From: Acidobacteriota bacterium
Lineage (GTDB): Bacteria > Acidobacteriota > Terriglobia > Acidiferrales > UBA7541
Direction: 5' to 3'
DNA length: 42,000 bases
NCBI GenBank assembly: GCA_003165465.1
Contig: PLUM01000091.1
Location: 36,335 to 78,334, forward strand
Shown here: piece after piece, positions 1-8,700 of the stretch
How the letters are laid out: each line of letters starts with the position of its first letter
How positions within the stretch are numbered: the first letter of the stretch is position 1
Program-made: the position numbers and the translations under genes
Notes under the pieces: model-generated
What the model was told of the DNA's origin: nothing
Database searches by the model: none
What the model saw: the letters and a program-made list of their open reading frames with translations, nothing else

Positions 1-327
1 TACCGGGACGCGGATGTGTTTGTTTTGCCTTCGCAGAATGAGAATTTCGGCAACACGGCTGCGGAAGCGGTTGCTTGCGGCACTCCGGTTCTAGTCACCG
101 ATCGCTGCGGAATCGCGCCGATTGTGAACCAGCGCGCGGGCCTAGTCGTGCCTCACGATTGTGCGGCGATCGAGGCGGGACTGGCGCAAATATTGGACGA
201 TCCCGCACTCGCCGCGCGTTTGCGCGAAGGATGCCGGGTGGTTGCAAGTTCGCTCGGTTGGGCCGAGCCTCTTGCTCAAATGGAAGCTGTGTACGGGGAA
301 GTGATCGGGGAGCGGCGCGAAGGATGA
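1..327 (+). CDS. Glycosyltransferase family 4, C-terminal fragment
   Basis: This is the 3' end of a gene that begins before the window; the frame is open from base 1. The visible 108 residues are the end of a GT-B fold sugar transferase. The motif NENFGNTAAEAVACGTPV is the nucleotide-sugar binding E-x7-E type signature of GT4 enzymes, followed by a VTDRCGIAP strand and the usual closing helices. Such enzymes transfer a sugar from an NDP-sugar to a growing glycan at the cytoplasmic face of the membrane. The stop overlaps the next start (ATGA at 324-327), so the two genes are probably translationally coupled. Donor and acceptor cannot be told from this fragment. Confidence 0.85.
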   Translation, partial: YRDADVFVLPSQNENFGNTAAEAVACGTPVLVTDRCGIAPIVNQRAGLVVPHDCAAIEAGLAQILDDPALAARLREGCRVVASSLGWAEPLAQMEAVYGEVIGERREG

Positions 328-1169
328 AGAGTCATTCGATCATTCGGGCAAGCTGGTTTGTCGTCAACGCGCTCTTGGCCGTTTCCCTGGTGGCCGTTTT
401 TTATTCCGGTGTGTGGGAATTTTCGACGCGCAGTTATTTAAGGGGTTTTTCCGACGCGATTATTCCCGCTTCCGCCAGCCCGCAACAACGAATCGAAACG
501 ATATTGCAATGGATGGCGCATGGCCCCGCGCGGCGTAGCGTGGATGAACCATCCGGGCTGGAAGATCGCAATCCGGAAGATACGCTCAACATCCGGCAGC
601 TTCTGCAAGTGTGTGGCACAGCGACGAACGCGTTCGTGAATCTTGCCCGAAGCAGCGGCCTGCGTGCGCGGCGGCTGCTCTTATTGGACGAGCGTGGTCT
701 TAGCAAGCATGTTGTTGTGGAGGTGTTGCTTGGCGATCGCTGGATCATTGTCGATCCCTCGTACCATTTCATGCCGCGGCTTCCGGATGGACATTTTGTG
801 ACGCGGATGGACATGAAAGACCCCGCCACGTTTCGCGCCGCGACGCAATCGATTCCCAACTATCCCCAGTCCTACACCTATGAGCATCTGGCGCACATCC
901 GTCTCACGCGAATTCCGTTTGTCGGGCGGGCTTTGCGCGGGGGGCTTGATTTTATCTGGCCGTCCTGGGAAGAATCGATCGATTGGACGCTGTTGCTTGA
1001 GCGGGAATCCTTTGCCTTTCTGTGCGCGTCGATTTTTCTTGTCTGTTTTGCGATGGCCGCGCGATTGCTCCTGGGTTGGTATTGCTCGCGGAAACTCGGC
1101 ATCCCCCGCATCCGTTTGCGCGATCAATTCCTGCGTGTGGGGCATATTCTGGCTGGACATTCCCACTAG
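324..1169 (+). CDS. Membrane-anchored transglutaminase-like domain protein
   Basis: The product has 281 residues. I chose the ATG at 324, which overlaps the preceding stop as ATGA; longer readings of this frame run back into the upstream gene. A hydrophobic segment at residues 12-28 and a second one at about 229-250 flank a soluble domain that probably lies outside the membrane. The domain carries a transglutaminase-type triad in order: Cys97 (QVCGTATNAF), His129 (SKHVVVEV) and Asp144 (IIVDPSY). Known members of this superfamily are proteases, amidases or crosslinkers, and related genes occur in exopolysaccharide loci, but the reaction here is unknown. It converges on the methyltransferase gene that ends at 1235. 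Confidence 0.7.
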   Translation: MKSHSIIRASWFVVNALLAVSLVAVFYSGVWEFSTRSYLRGFSDAIIPASASPQQRIETILQWMAHGPARRSVDEPSGLEDRNPEDTLNIRQLLQVCGTATNAFVNLARSSGLRARRLLLLDERGLSKHVVVEVLLGDRWIIVDPSYHFMPRLPDGHFVTRMDMKDPATFRAATQSIPNYPQSYTYEHLAHIRLTRIPFVGRALRGGLDFIWPSWEESIDWTLLLERESFAFLCASIFLVCFAMAARLLLGWYCSRKLGIPRIRLRDQFLRVGHILAGHSH

Positions 1170-1234
1170 AATTCTGCGTTGTTTCGTGGCGCCGGCTTCA
1201 CTGGCTGCGTCACTACTCCTCATGGGACGAACTC

Positions 1235-1933
1235 TTATCGAATCTTGCGGCAGAGAATCTGATATTGCGTTCCGAGTGGCGCGCGATAAACGAAATCCTC
1301 GATTTTGCGGAAGGCTCGCAACGCGTGCGGGAAGATGAACCGGAAATCGGTGCGCAGAATCTCAAAACCGCCCGCCCGCAGCAGCGCTCTCGCCTCGGGC
1401 GGAGACAATAGGATGGCGTCGCGATCGAACGCGCAACGCGACATCACGTAGCGTGTCGCGAGACTCCACGGATTATTTTCCCAGAAGGAAAACAATCCTC
1501 CCTCGCGCAAGGCTCGATGGACCATTGCCACGGCTACCGCGCGTTTCCCGGGCGGGATGTGATGGAATACCCCATTGCAATAGGCCAGGTCCATCTTCCC
1601 GAACGATTGAAAGTTGTTTGGGGATTCGTAGCGGATTCGCTCCGTCGCGTGGCGTTTCCTCGCGACATCCAGAGACTTGTCGGATACATCCACTCCCACG
1701 GCGAGCGTTGCATTCAGAGACTGGAGAAGCAGTGGCGTCGTCGCGCCATCGCCGCAGCCGAAATCCAGCACCGTGGCGATGGGTTGCTTCATTTCCTCAA
1801 GGCATCGCTTGAGCCACGCCAATCGGCCCTCGGCAAAATATTCGCGGCTTTCTCCGGAGGGCGCAATGGCGTGTGACAATTCCTGCTCGTACGCGGCGGC
1901 GTACTGATCGAAAAGTTCCTGAACGTCACTCAT
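1235..1933 (-). CDS. Class I SAM-dependent methyltransferase
   Basis: The product has 232 residues, with the start at the ATG whose first base is 1933. This overlaps the stop of the upstream GT2 gene (ATGA at 1930-1933) and gives a normal methyltransferase N-terminus; a longer reading would run inside the GT2 gene. Motif I is VLDFGCGDGA (residues 55-64), the acidic motif II residue is Asp82 (VGVDVS), and NGVFHHI lies at 120-126. These define the Rossmann-fold SAM-binding core. The C-terminal part is not diagnostic. The position directly after a polyprenyl-sugar type GT2 suggests methylation of a sugar or lipid-linked intermediate, but this is inference; small-molecule methylation is equally possible. 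Confidence 0.8.
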   Translation of the reverse strand: MSDVQELFDQYAAAYEQELSHAIAPSGESREYFAEGRLAWLKRCLEEMKQPIATVLDFGCGDGATTPLLLQSLNATLAVGVDVSDKSLDVARKRHATERIRYESPNNFQSFGKMDLAYCNGVFHHIPPGKRAVAVAMVHRALREGGLFSFWENNPWSLATRYVMSRCAFDRDAILLSPPEARALLRAGGFEILRTDFRFIFPHALRAFRKIEDFVYRAPLGTQYQILCRKIR

Positions 1934-3129
1934 CGGCGCGACATTCCAAGAACGCTGAGGAAAAAACTGGAGAGGACAATCTGAAATCCCAGCGTGAAAC
2001 ACACAACGCCGGGAATCATGATGCGCAGCGTTTTTTCCGGGTCGAGATCGCCGAACTGGCGGATGCGCCAGTACTCCAACCCCAGTACCCACGCGCCCGC
2101 TCCGGCAAGGATCAGCAGGACGCCGGCAACGAGGCCGATCTCGAGCGTAAGGTAGCGGAACATTCGAGTGAGGCGCGGGTCTTCTGGCAGCAGTCCCTCG
2201 GAGATCGCAAAGATCTTGGTGAACGCGGCGAACAAGACGGACTGGAATCCGATCAGAATGGCCATGGCCGCGAACAACAGTGTGTGCACGTCAAACACGA
2301 TATTTCCCAGCTTGATTGGCCCAGGCAAGAGCGCCGCACTCAACGCGATTCCCATCGCGATCAGCGCAATGCCCGGATAGAGAAACAGCCAGCGCGGGCT
2401 GTACAACAATAGAAAACGCAGATGCCGCCAGCCATCGCTCCAGGTGCGGAGGTGCGGCGCGCGGTCTCTTTTGTCGGGAGAAAGCGTGGTGGGAATTTCC
2501 GTGATGCGCAAGCCGAAGGCCGTGGCTTTCACCACCATTTCGCTGGCGAATTCCATTCCCATGGTCCGCAGTCCCAGCCGCTCGATGGCGTCCTTGCGAA
2601 ATGCCCGAAGCCCGCAATGAAAATCGCCCACGGGACTCTTGAAGAACAGCCGCCCCAGCCCCGTCAGAACGGGATTGCCGAGATAACGATGCAGCGGCGG
2701 CATCGCACCCGGCAGGATCGTTCCCCGGAAGCGGTTGCCCATGACCAGGTCATACCCTTCGCGCAGCTTGGCGACAAATTCGTTCAGTTGCGAAAAATCG
2801 TACGTGTCGTCGGCATCGCCCATCAGGATAAACTTCCCGAGGGCCGCACCGATGCCGCTTTGCAGGGCGCTGCCGTAGCCGCGCCGCTCGACGGGCACAA
2901 CGCGCGCGCCATAGTCCCCGGCAATTTGTTGCGATCCGTCGGTGCTGCCGTTGTCGGCGACGATCACTTCGCCGCGTATGCCATGCTGCTCGAGCGCTTC
3001 TTTCGCTTTCTTGACGCAAATGCCCACGGTCGCCGCTTCGTTCAAGCACGGCATGACGATGGAAAGTTCCAAGCCACCGCGATGTTCCGCGTTCTGTGAA
3101 GCCAACTGCGTTTCCGCGACCGAATTCAT
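1930..3129 (-). CDS. Glycosyltransferase family 2, DPM1-like, with C-terminal membrane domain
   Basis: The product has 399 residues. The N-terminal GT-A domain begins SIVMPCLNEAATV and carries ADNGSTDGS (58-66) and the metal-binding GDADDTYDF (104-112), followed by DFHCGLRAFRKDAI (169-182), which is typical of dolichyl/polyprenyl-phosphate mannosyltransferase relatives. From about residue 245 to the end there are four hydrophobic segments, as in two-domain polyprenyl-phosphate hexose synthases such as the GtrB type. The expected role is transfer of a hexose from an NDP-sugar to polyprenyl phosphate for use outside the membrane. It is transcribed divergently from asnB and overlaps the methyltransferase gene by four bases, so these two form an operon. 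Confidence 0.85.
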   Translation of the reverse strand: MNSVAETQLASQNAEHRGGLELSIVMPCLNEAATVGICVKKAKEALEQHGIRGEVIVADNGSTDGSQQIAGDYGARVVPVERRGYGSALQSGIGAALGKFILMGDADDTYDFSQLNEFVAKLREGYDLVMGNRFRGTILPGAMPPLHRYLGNPVLTGLGRLFFKSPVGDFHCGLRAFRKDAIERLGLRTMGMEFASEMVVKATAFGLRITEIPTTLSPDKRDRAPHLRTWSDGWRHLRFLLLYSPRWLFLYPGIALIAMGIALSAALLPGPIKLGNIVFDVHTLLFAAMAILIGFQSVLFAAFTKIFAISEGLLPEDPRLTRMFRYLTLEIGLVAGVLLILAGAGAWVLGLEYWRIRQFGDLDPEKTLRIMIPGVVCFTLGFQIVLSSFFLSVLGMSRR

Positions 3130-3441
3130 GAAATCGAAAGCCAGCCCTTTCTTTTTGCGTGCAGCCGCCGTCCGGAAATGGAAAGCGATCCTTCCGGCCT
3201 TGCGTGTCCCCGCATATCTCCGCGCTCCTGGGGCGTCGAAACACCAGCATCATGAACTGTAACCCATCCTGTGTTCGTCGAAAAGTCGGGAATAGCGTTC
3301 TTTGCCGTTCTTCTTCGCACGAATGGAACGCATCACTCGGGAACTGAACTTGTCGTGTTGGATTTGCATTAGTAGACACGTTCGCAACATCATCTCCGGT
3401 AAGTGTGGAACCGCGGGCTGCTTCACGGTACAGTTACGCGA
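3130..3441. other. Divergent intergenic region, no gene seen
   Basis: This stretch separates the start of the minus-strand GT2 gene from the plus-strand asnB gene, so it should hold promoters for both. I see no convincing -35/-10 pair, operator or RNA structure. Short open frames here have no recognisable content. Confidence 0.4.
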
Positions 3442-5460
3442 ATGTGTGGAATCTGCGGAGTCTTGGGAATTCAGAGGTCCGAGCGGGCCGAGGAAATCAC
3501 GCGCCGGATGATGGGCGCGATTGTGCATCGCGGCCCGGATGCCGAGGGCCTTCTGGTGGCTCCGTTCGCCGCGCTCGGAATGCGCCGCCTCAGCATTATC
3601 GACCTTCCCGGTGGAGGCCAGCCGGTATTTAACGAAGCGGGCGATGTGGCCGTTGTTTTCAACGGCGAAATCTATAATTTCATGCAGTTGCGCGGGACGC
3701 TGGAGTCGCGCGGCCATTCGTTCCGCACCCGCTCGGATACGGAAGTCATTGTCCACGCCTATGAGGAGTGGGGCGAACAATGTTTGCGCGAACTCCGAGG
3801 GATGTTCGCCATTGCCATTTGGGATGCGCGCGAATGTGGCGCGTCGGGAGAAGCGGCCCGCCATGCGCGCATTTTTCTTGCGCGTGACCGGATGGGCATC
3901 AAGCCCCTGTATTACGCGGTGGCGGGCGGCGCGCTCCTGTTTTCCTCCGAAGTGCGGTCGCTGCTGGCCAGCGGCCTGGTTCAGCCGCGAGTCTCGCCCG
4001 ATTCGATCGAGGCCTACCTGACGTTTGGTTCCGTGGCAGAGCCGTCCACGCTGGTCGAAGGCATTTTCTCCGTTCCCCCAGGACATTGTTTTTCTTTCTT
4101 CGCCGACGCTCCGCCCACAGAACCGTCGCCAAAGCCTTACTGGGTTTACGGCGATGCGGTGCTTCAACAGGAAGGGCCGGGGCCAAAAACGTTCCACGAG
4201 GCCGCAAAACAATTGCGCCCGTTGCTCGAGGAAACCGTTCGCGATCACCTGATCTCGGACGTTCCCTTGGGCGTATTCCTTTCCAGCGGGCTGGATTCCA
4301 CCGGTCTGGTAGCACTTGCCAGTCGCCTGCAGAGCGATCTGCGCACATTCACGGTTGTATTTCCCGAGCAGCGCTTCAGCGAGGCGGCGATTTCGCGCGA
4401 AACGGCCAAACGCTTCAATACGCGCCATGAGGAAATTTTGCTGGACCCGGGTACATTGCTGTCCCAGTTGGACGGCGCGCTCAAGTCGCTCGATCAGCCC
4501 ACCGTGAACGGTCTGAATTCCTATTTTGTGTCGCGAGCCGCGCACGAGGCCGGTTTGAAAGTGGCTCTATCGGGGCTTGGCAGCGATGAAATCTTTGGAG
4601 GCTACTCCACATTTGTTACGACTCCTCGCGCCGCGTTCGTTGCCGGACTCGGGAAATGGATTCCAGGCCCTCTCCGCCGGTTGACCGCCGCCGCAGCCCT
4701 CAGGTTGGTCTCGGGCGATGCGGTGCGCAAGGCTGCCTCGGCCTGGCGTTCCCCTGGCGATTTTCCGCATGCGTATTTTTTTACGCGGCTTTTGTTCACG
4801 CCTTTCCGCGTACAGCGCCTGCTCGCGCCCTATTTCGAATCCGCCAAGTATTCCGAGAGCCATAAAAATCCCTGGCGCGCGCGCATGAGGGAGACGGCGC
4901 GGCAGGCCCGCCGGCTCGATTCCTTCACGGCCGTTTCCTGTTTCGAATTACAGTCGTACATGGTGAATACGCTCCTGCGCGACACGGACGCCGCCAGCAT
5001 GGCCAACTCTCTCGAAGTCCGCGTGCCATTCCTTGACCACCGCCTCGTCGAGTTTGTCGGCCGTCTGCCGAAGAGCGCGAAATACATGCGCGGAGTTCCG
5101 AAATCCTTGTTGGTTGAGGCGCTCTCCGATTTGCTGCCGGATGAGGTCGTGGGACAATCCAAGCGTACGTTTACTCTGCCGTGGGAAGTCTGGCTCAGAG
5201 GTCCGCTTGGCGTGCGCGTGTCGCAGGATTTGGCGGACCTCGCGCCGCCGTTGCAGCCATACATGAATCCGCGCGCGGTGCGCGGCGCGTGGCAGAATTT
5301 CGTCATCGGCCAAACCAATTGGTCGCGCCCTTGGAGCTTGTTCGTGCTCAATGACTGGGTGCGCCATCATGTGACCGGAGGGGCGGGCAATGCGGCGTCA
5401 ACCGCCAATGCCGTTCATCCCGGCGCGGCTTCAACCGCTGGCGCGAACGCGCGGCGATAA
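3442..5460 (+). CDS. asnB: Asparagine synthase (glutamine-hydrolysing) family amidotransferase
   Basis: The product has 672 residues. The start is the ATG at 3442 because mature family members begin Met-Cys-Gly, and Cys2 is the glutaminase nucleophile (MCGICGVLG). The class II glutaminase domain occupies about residues 1-220, with YNF and SDTEV motifs. The ATP-pyrophosphatase domain follows, with its SSGLDST loop at residues 281-287 and GLGSDEIFGGY further on. It is longer than E. coli AsnB (554 residues), as are the paralogues found in polysaccharide and exosortase loci. The reaction is ATP-dependent transfer of ammonia from glutamine to a carboxyl group. In this setting the acceptor could be a uronic acid sugar rather than aspartate; that is inference. 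A carbamoyltransferase gene follows 22 bases downstream. Confidence 0.88.
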   Translation: MCGICGVLGIQRSERAEEITRRMMGAIVHRGPDAEGLLVAPFAALGMRRLSIIDLPGGGQPVFNEAGDVAVVFNGEIYNFMQLRGTLESRGHSFRTRSDTEVIVHAYEEWGEQCLRELRGMFAIAIWDARECGASGEAARHARIFLARDRMGIKPLYYAVAGGALLFSSEVRSLLASGLVQPRVSPDSIEAYLTFGSVAEPSTLVEGIFSVPPGHCFSFFADAPPTEPSPKPYWVYGDAVLQQEGPGPKTFHEAAKQLRPLLEETVRDHLISDVPLGVFLSSGLDSTGLVALASRLQSDLRTFTVVFPEQRFSEAAISRETAKRFNTRHEEILLDPGTLLSQLDGALKSLDQPTVNGLNSYFVSRAAHEAGLKVALSGLGSDEIFGGYSTFVTTPRAAFVAGLGKWIPGPLRRLTAAAALRLVSGDAVRKAASAWRSPGDFPHAYFFTRLLFTPFRVQRLLAPYFESAKYSESHKNPWRARMRETARQARRLDSFTAVSCFELQSYMVNTLLRDTDAASMANSLEVRVPFLDHRLVEFVGRLPKSAKYMRGVPKSLLVEALSDLLPDEVVGQSKRTFTLPWEVWLRGPLGVRVSQDLADLAPPLQPYMNPRAVRGAWQNFVIGQTNWSRPWSLFVLNDWVRHHVTGGAGNAASTANAVHPGAASTAGANARR

Positions 5461-5482
5461 AGGGAAGGGAAAACCACATCGG

Positions 5483-7243
5483 ATGTACATCCTTGGGATC
5501 AACGCGTACCACGGCAACGCCTCCGCCGCAATCGTTGCGGACGGCCGCTTGGTTGCCGCCGTCGAGGAAGAACGCTTTAATCGCGTGAAGTACGCCGCGG
5601 GGTTTCCGTCCGCGGCCATACGCTATTGCCTGAATGCCGCCGGCATCACGCTCGCGGAAGTCGATCACATTGCGATTCCGCGCAATCCCTGGGCGCGCCT
5701 CGGCACAAAACTTTGGTATGCCATGAAGATGCCGGGTTTTGCCCGCGAGCGTGCGAAGGTGCTCGCGCGGTTCGTGGGAATTCCGGAAGCGCTCGCGCAG
5801 GCGTTCGACGCGGCGCCGGAAACCATTCGAGCCAGGTATCACCGTGTTGAGCATCATCAGGCGCATCTCGCGAGCGCGTTTTTCGTTTCTCCGTTTGACG
5901 ATGCCGCGCTGCTCTCTGCCGATGGCCTCGGCGATTTTGCCAGCACCATGTGGGGAAGCGGCCACGGCAATCGCATGCACATCGACGGGGCGATTGCGTT
6001 TCCCCATTCTCTCGGCATGTATTACACGGCCGTGTCGCAATACCTGGGATTCCGCAAATTCGGCGATGAATACAAGGTCATGGGCCTCGCCGCCTACGGC
6101 GAGCCTGCGTACCTCGACGAATTTCGCCGCATTGTCCGCACGACGGGCGGCGTCGGTTTCCGCCTGGGTCTCGACTATTTCAAGCACCATCGCACCGGCC
6201 CCGAGATGACCTGGAGTGACTCGGGAAAAACTCCCGAGCTGGGCGCGATGTATTCCGATTACATGGCCGAACGCCTCGGCCCCGCCCGCGATCCCGCAGC
6301 TCCCGTCGAGAAGGTGCATCGCGACGGCGCGGCCACCTTGCAAGTCCGCCTGGAAGAGGTTTTGTTCGAAATGCTGCGTGCGTTGCACGCCCAGACGAAG
6401 CACAAGTCTCTGTGCCTGGCCGGCGGAGTCGCGTTCAACTGCGTGGCCAACGGAAAAATATTCGACGAGACGCCGTTCGAAAACATCTTCGTGCAGCCCG
6501 CCGCGGGAGACGCCGGCCTCGCGATCGGCGCCGCGTATTTCGTTCATCACCACGTTCTCGGCCGGCCCCGCTCCTTCGTTATGGACAACGCCTACTGGGG
6601 CCCGGGCTACACGCCCGACGAGGTGCGCGCGGCGGTCTCCGCCAGCCGCTTGCGCGGCGAAGGCATGGAAATTTCCGAGCTTTCCGAGGAAGTGATCGCG
6701 AAGGAAGCGGCAAAGGAAATTGCCGCCGGGAAAATTCTTGGCTGGTTTCAAGGGCGTGCCGAGTGGGGGCCGCGCGCTCTCGGAAATCGCAGCATCGTCG
6801 CTGATCCGCGCCGGCGGGACATGAAGGATATCCTGAACGCCAGGATCAAGCACCGGGAAATGTTCCGCCCCTTTGCGCCGTCGATTCTCGCCGAAGCCAC
6901 GGGAGAGTATTTCGAAAAATCCTATCCATGTCCGTTCATGACGCAGGCCTATTCCGTGCGCCCGGAAAAGCGCGAAGCGATTCCCGCGCCCACGCACGTG
7001 GACGGCACGGGCCGCCTGCAAACCGTCACGCAGCAGGCGAACCCGCGCTATTGGAGGCTAATTCGTGAATTCGGCAATCTCACCGGAGTGCCCGTGGTCC
7101 TGAACACTTCGTTCAACGATAACGAGCCGATTGTTTGCCGCCCCGAGGAAGCCATCGAATGTTTTCTGCGCACCAAAATGGACGTGCTGGTCCTGGGCGA
7201 CATCCTGGTGCGCAAACCCGCGTCCGGCGAAGCGCCGCGCTGA
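5483..7243 (+). CDS. Carbamoyltransferase, NodU/CmcH family
   Basis: The product has 586 residues. I start at ATG 5483 (MYILGINAYHGNASAAIV) because this is the family N-terminus and a purine-rich ribosome-binding stretch lies about 15-20 bases upstream; longer readings overlap asnB. The N-terminal ASKHA-fold domain has the HHQAH metal site at residues 124-128 and a SADGLGD motif. LAGGVAFN appears in the middle. The C-terminal YrdC-like part has GRAEWGPRALGNRS at 424-437, the carbamoyl-adenylate region. Such enzymes O-carbamoylate sugars (Nod factors) or antibiotics, using carbamoyl phosphate and ATP. Here the likely target is a sugar in the locally encoded glycan. It probably forms an operon with asnB and the next glycosyltransferase. 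Confidence 0.9.
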   Translation: MYILGINAYHGNASAAIVADGRLVAAVEEERFNRVKYAAGFPSAAIRYCLNAAGITLAEVDHIAIPRNPWARLGTKLWYAMKMPGFARERAKVLARFVGIPEALAQAFDAAPETIRARYHRVEHHQAHLASAFFVSPFDDAALLSADGLGDFASTMWGSGHGNRMHIDGAIAFPHSLGMYYTAVSQYLGFRKFGDEYKVMGLAAYGEPAYLDEFRRIVRTTGGVGFRLGLDYFKHHRTGPEMTWSDSGKTPELGAMYSDYMAERLGPARDPAAPVEKVHRDGAATLQVRLEEVLFEMLRALHAQTKHKSLCLAGGVAFNCVANGKIFDETPFENIFVQPAAGDAGLAIGAAYFVHHHVLGRPRSFVMDNAYWGPGYTPDEVRAAVSASRLRGEGMEISELSEEVIAKEAAKEIAAGKILGWFQGRAEWGPRALGNRSIVADPRRRDMKDILNARIKHREMFRPFAPSILAEATGEYFEKSYPCPFMTQAYSVRPEKREAIPAPTHVDGTGRLQTVTQQANPRYWRLIREFGNLTGVPVVLNTSFNDNEPIVCRPEEAIECFLRTKMDVLVLGDILVRKPASGEAPR

Positions 7244-7316
7244 TTGGGCAGGTTGCGATTTTGCGTGATCGCGGTTTCTTTCTTATGCCCGTTTCTTTTT
7301 TCTTTCGGATGAACCT

Positions 7317-8513
7317 GTGCACATTCTTCTTCTAAACGAATATTTTCCGCCGGATACGAGCGCCACGGCCAAGTGCGCCGCGCAGGTCGCGGACGCACTC
7401 GCGGTGAATCACCGCGTCACTGTGCTTGCGGGCCGGCCCAGCTACGATCCGGACGAGCTTCATCCGCCTTACCTCTTGCGGCGCGAAGTGCGCGGCAACC
7501 TGGCCATCGAGCGCGTGGGTTCGACCGCCTATCCGCGCTTTCAAATGCGCCGCCGCGTTTCGAATTATCTGTCGTATCTTGCGCTCGCGATCCCCAGGGC
7601 GCTCTCCCTTTCTTCGGACGTCGTGCTGGCCATGACCGATCCGCCCATTGAAGGCATCGCGGGCGCGCTCGTTGCCCGCCTGTCGGGCCGCCCGTTTGTG
7701 TACAACGTGCGCGACATGTATCCGGACATGGCCGTGGGGGGCTCGATTGTCCGCCCCGGAAGCTTCACGGCGCGGTGGGAAGCCATGCATCGCTGGGCGC
7801 TGCGGCGCGCGGCGCGCGTCATTGTGCTGGGCGAAGACATGCGCGACCGCATCGTCGCGAAAGGCGTCGATCCCGCGCGCGTGGTGGTTTCCCGCGACGG
7901 AATCGACATTCCGGCAACCGTGCCCTCGCCGGATAATTCCGTGGCGCGCAAGATTCGCGGCGATTTCCGCTTTGCGTTGGTCCATGCGGGGAACATCGGT
8001 TTTTATGGAGCTTGGGAAACGCTCATTTCGGCGGTGCGAATGCTGGAGAGCGAAGGCGTCGGTCTCGTATTTATCGGCGAGGGTGCGATGAAGCCTCAGG
8101 TCGCGGCCATGGCCGAGGGATGCCGCGCCATTCGTTTTCTGCCGTTTCGCCCGGCCAGCGAAGTGCCTCTCGTGCTTTCGTCCGGCGATATGCACGTCAT
8201 CACCGTAAAGCGCGGGCTGGAAGGCGTCGTGGTGCCGAGCAAGGTGTATCCCACGCTTGCCGCCGGGCGGCCGATCCTGGGAGTCGCTCCGGAAGAATGC
8301 GATGTGGTGCGCATGATTCGGCGGACAGGCTGCGGCGCCGCCGCCAATCCCGACGACCCAAGCAGCGTTGCGGACGCCGTACGCGGCGTGTTGCATGATT
8401 CGAAACGCCTACAAGACATGGCGCGCCGCGCGCGAGAACTCTCTTTTTCTTATGATAGAGTGAGACAGCTCGATATTTTTCGCGAGACGATCGAGGATGC
8501 TGTTCGCGGCTAA
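7317..8513 (+). CDS. Glycosyltransferase family 4, WbuB-like
   Basis: The product has 398 residues, starting with GTG at 7317 (MHILLLNEYFPPDTSATA). That N-terminus is typical of WbuB/colanic-acid-type GT4 transferases; no better start lies in this frame and the ribosome-binding site is weak. The N-terminal Rossmann domain covers about 1-190. The C-terminal domain includes FIGEGAMKP and, near residue 300, a GLEGVVVPSKVYPTLAAGRPIL stretch that corresponds to the E-x7-E nucleotide-sugar site, with a Lys-Val-Tyr in the usual place. It probably adds L-FucNAc, GlcNAc or a related sugar to a lipid-linked glycan on the cytoplasmic side. Substrate is not predictable. Confidence 0.85.
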   Translation: MHILLLNEYFPPDTSATAKCAAQVADALAVNHRVTVLAGRPSYDPDELHPPYLLRREVRGNLAIERVGSTAYPRFQMRRRVSNYLSYLALAIPRALSLSSDVVLAMTDPPIEGIAGALVARLSGRPFVYNVRDMYPDMAVGGSIVRPGSFTARWEAMHRWALRRAARVIVLGEDMRDRIVAKGVDPARVVVSRDGIDIPATVPSPDNSVARKIRGDFRFALVHAGNIGFYGAWETLISAVRMLESEGVGLVFIGEGAMKPQVAAMAEGCRAIRFLPFRPASEVPLVLSSGDMHVITVKRGLEGVVVPSKVYPTLAAGRPILGVAPEECDVVRMIRRTGCGAAANPDDPSSVADAVRGVLHDSKRLQDMARRARELSFSYDRVRQLDIFRETIEDAVRG

Positions 8514-8596
8514 AGAGCTGAAGAGCCTGTGGCGGCAACGGTCAAAAGGTAATCTGCACGGCCAAAAGCGGAATGTGCGCGACCAAATCTTTGTAG

Positions 8597-8650
8597 GGCA
8601 CGGCTTCAGCCGTGCCGTAAAGCGTGCAAAATAAATGCGGCTTTAGCCGC
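8597..8650. repeat. Two small GC-rich palindromes
   Basis: Two adjacent perfect hairpins lie in the gap between two plus-strand genes. The first has 9-bp arms ggcacggct / agccgtgcc with a 2-base loop (8597-8616). The second has 6-bp arms gcggct / agccgc with a 2-base loop (8637-8650). The ggcttcagcc centre resembles the cgggcttcagcc core of the larger inverted repeats at 12.2 and 14.5 kb, so this looks like a member of the same REP-like family. No T-run follows, so they are not obvious rho-independent terminators. Confidence 0.7.
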
Positions 8651-8700
8651 TGGCTCTTTCGGAGTCGAGTTGCCGTGCAGTCTCTGAACCCGGTGATTTC

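Noticed and set aside
3250..4545. Minus-strand open frame of 431 codons across the asnB start
   Set aside because: It is antisense to the glutaminase domain of asnB and its sequence has no recognisable motif.
5348..7021. Long minus-strand open frame of 557 codons opposite the carbamoyltransferase gene
   Set aside because: It is antisense to a clear NodU-family gene, is rich in Arg/Gly/Ala as expected from a GC-rich complement, and has no domain.
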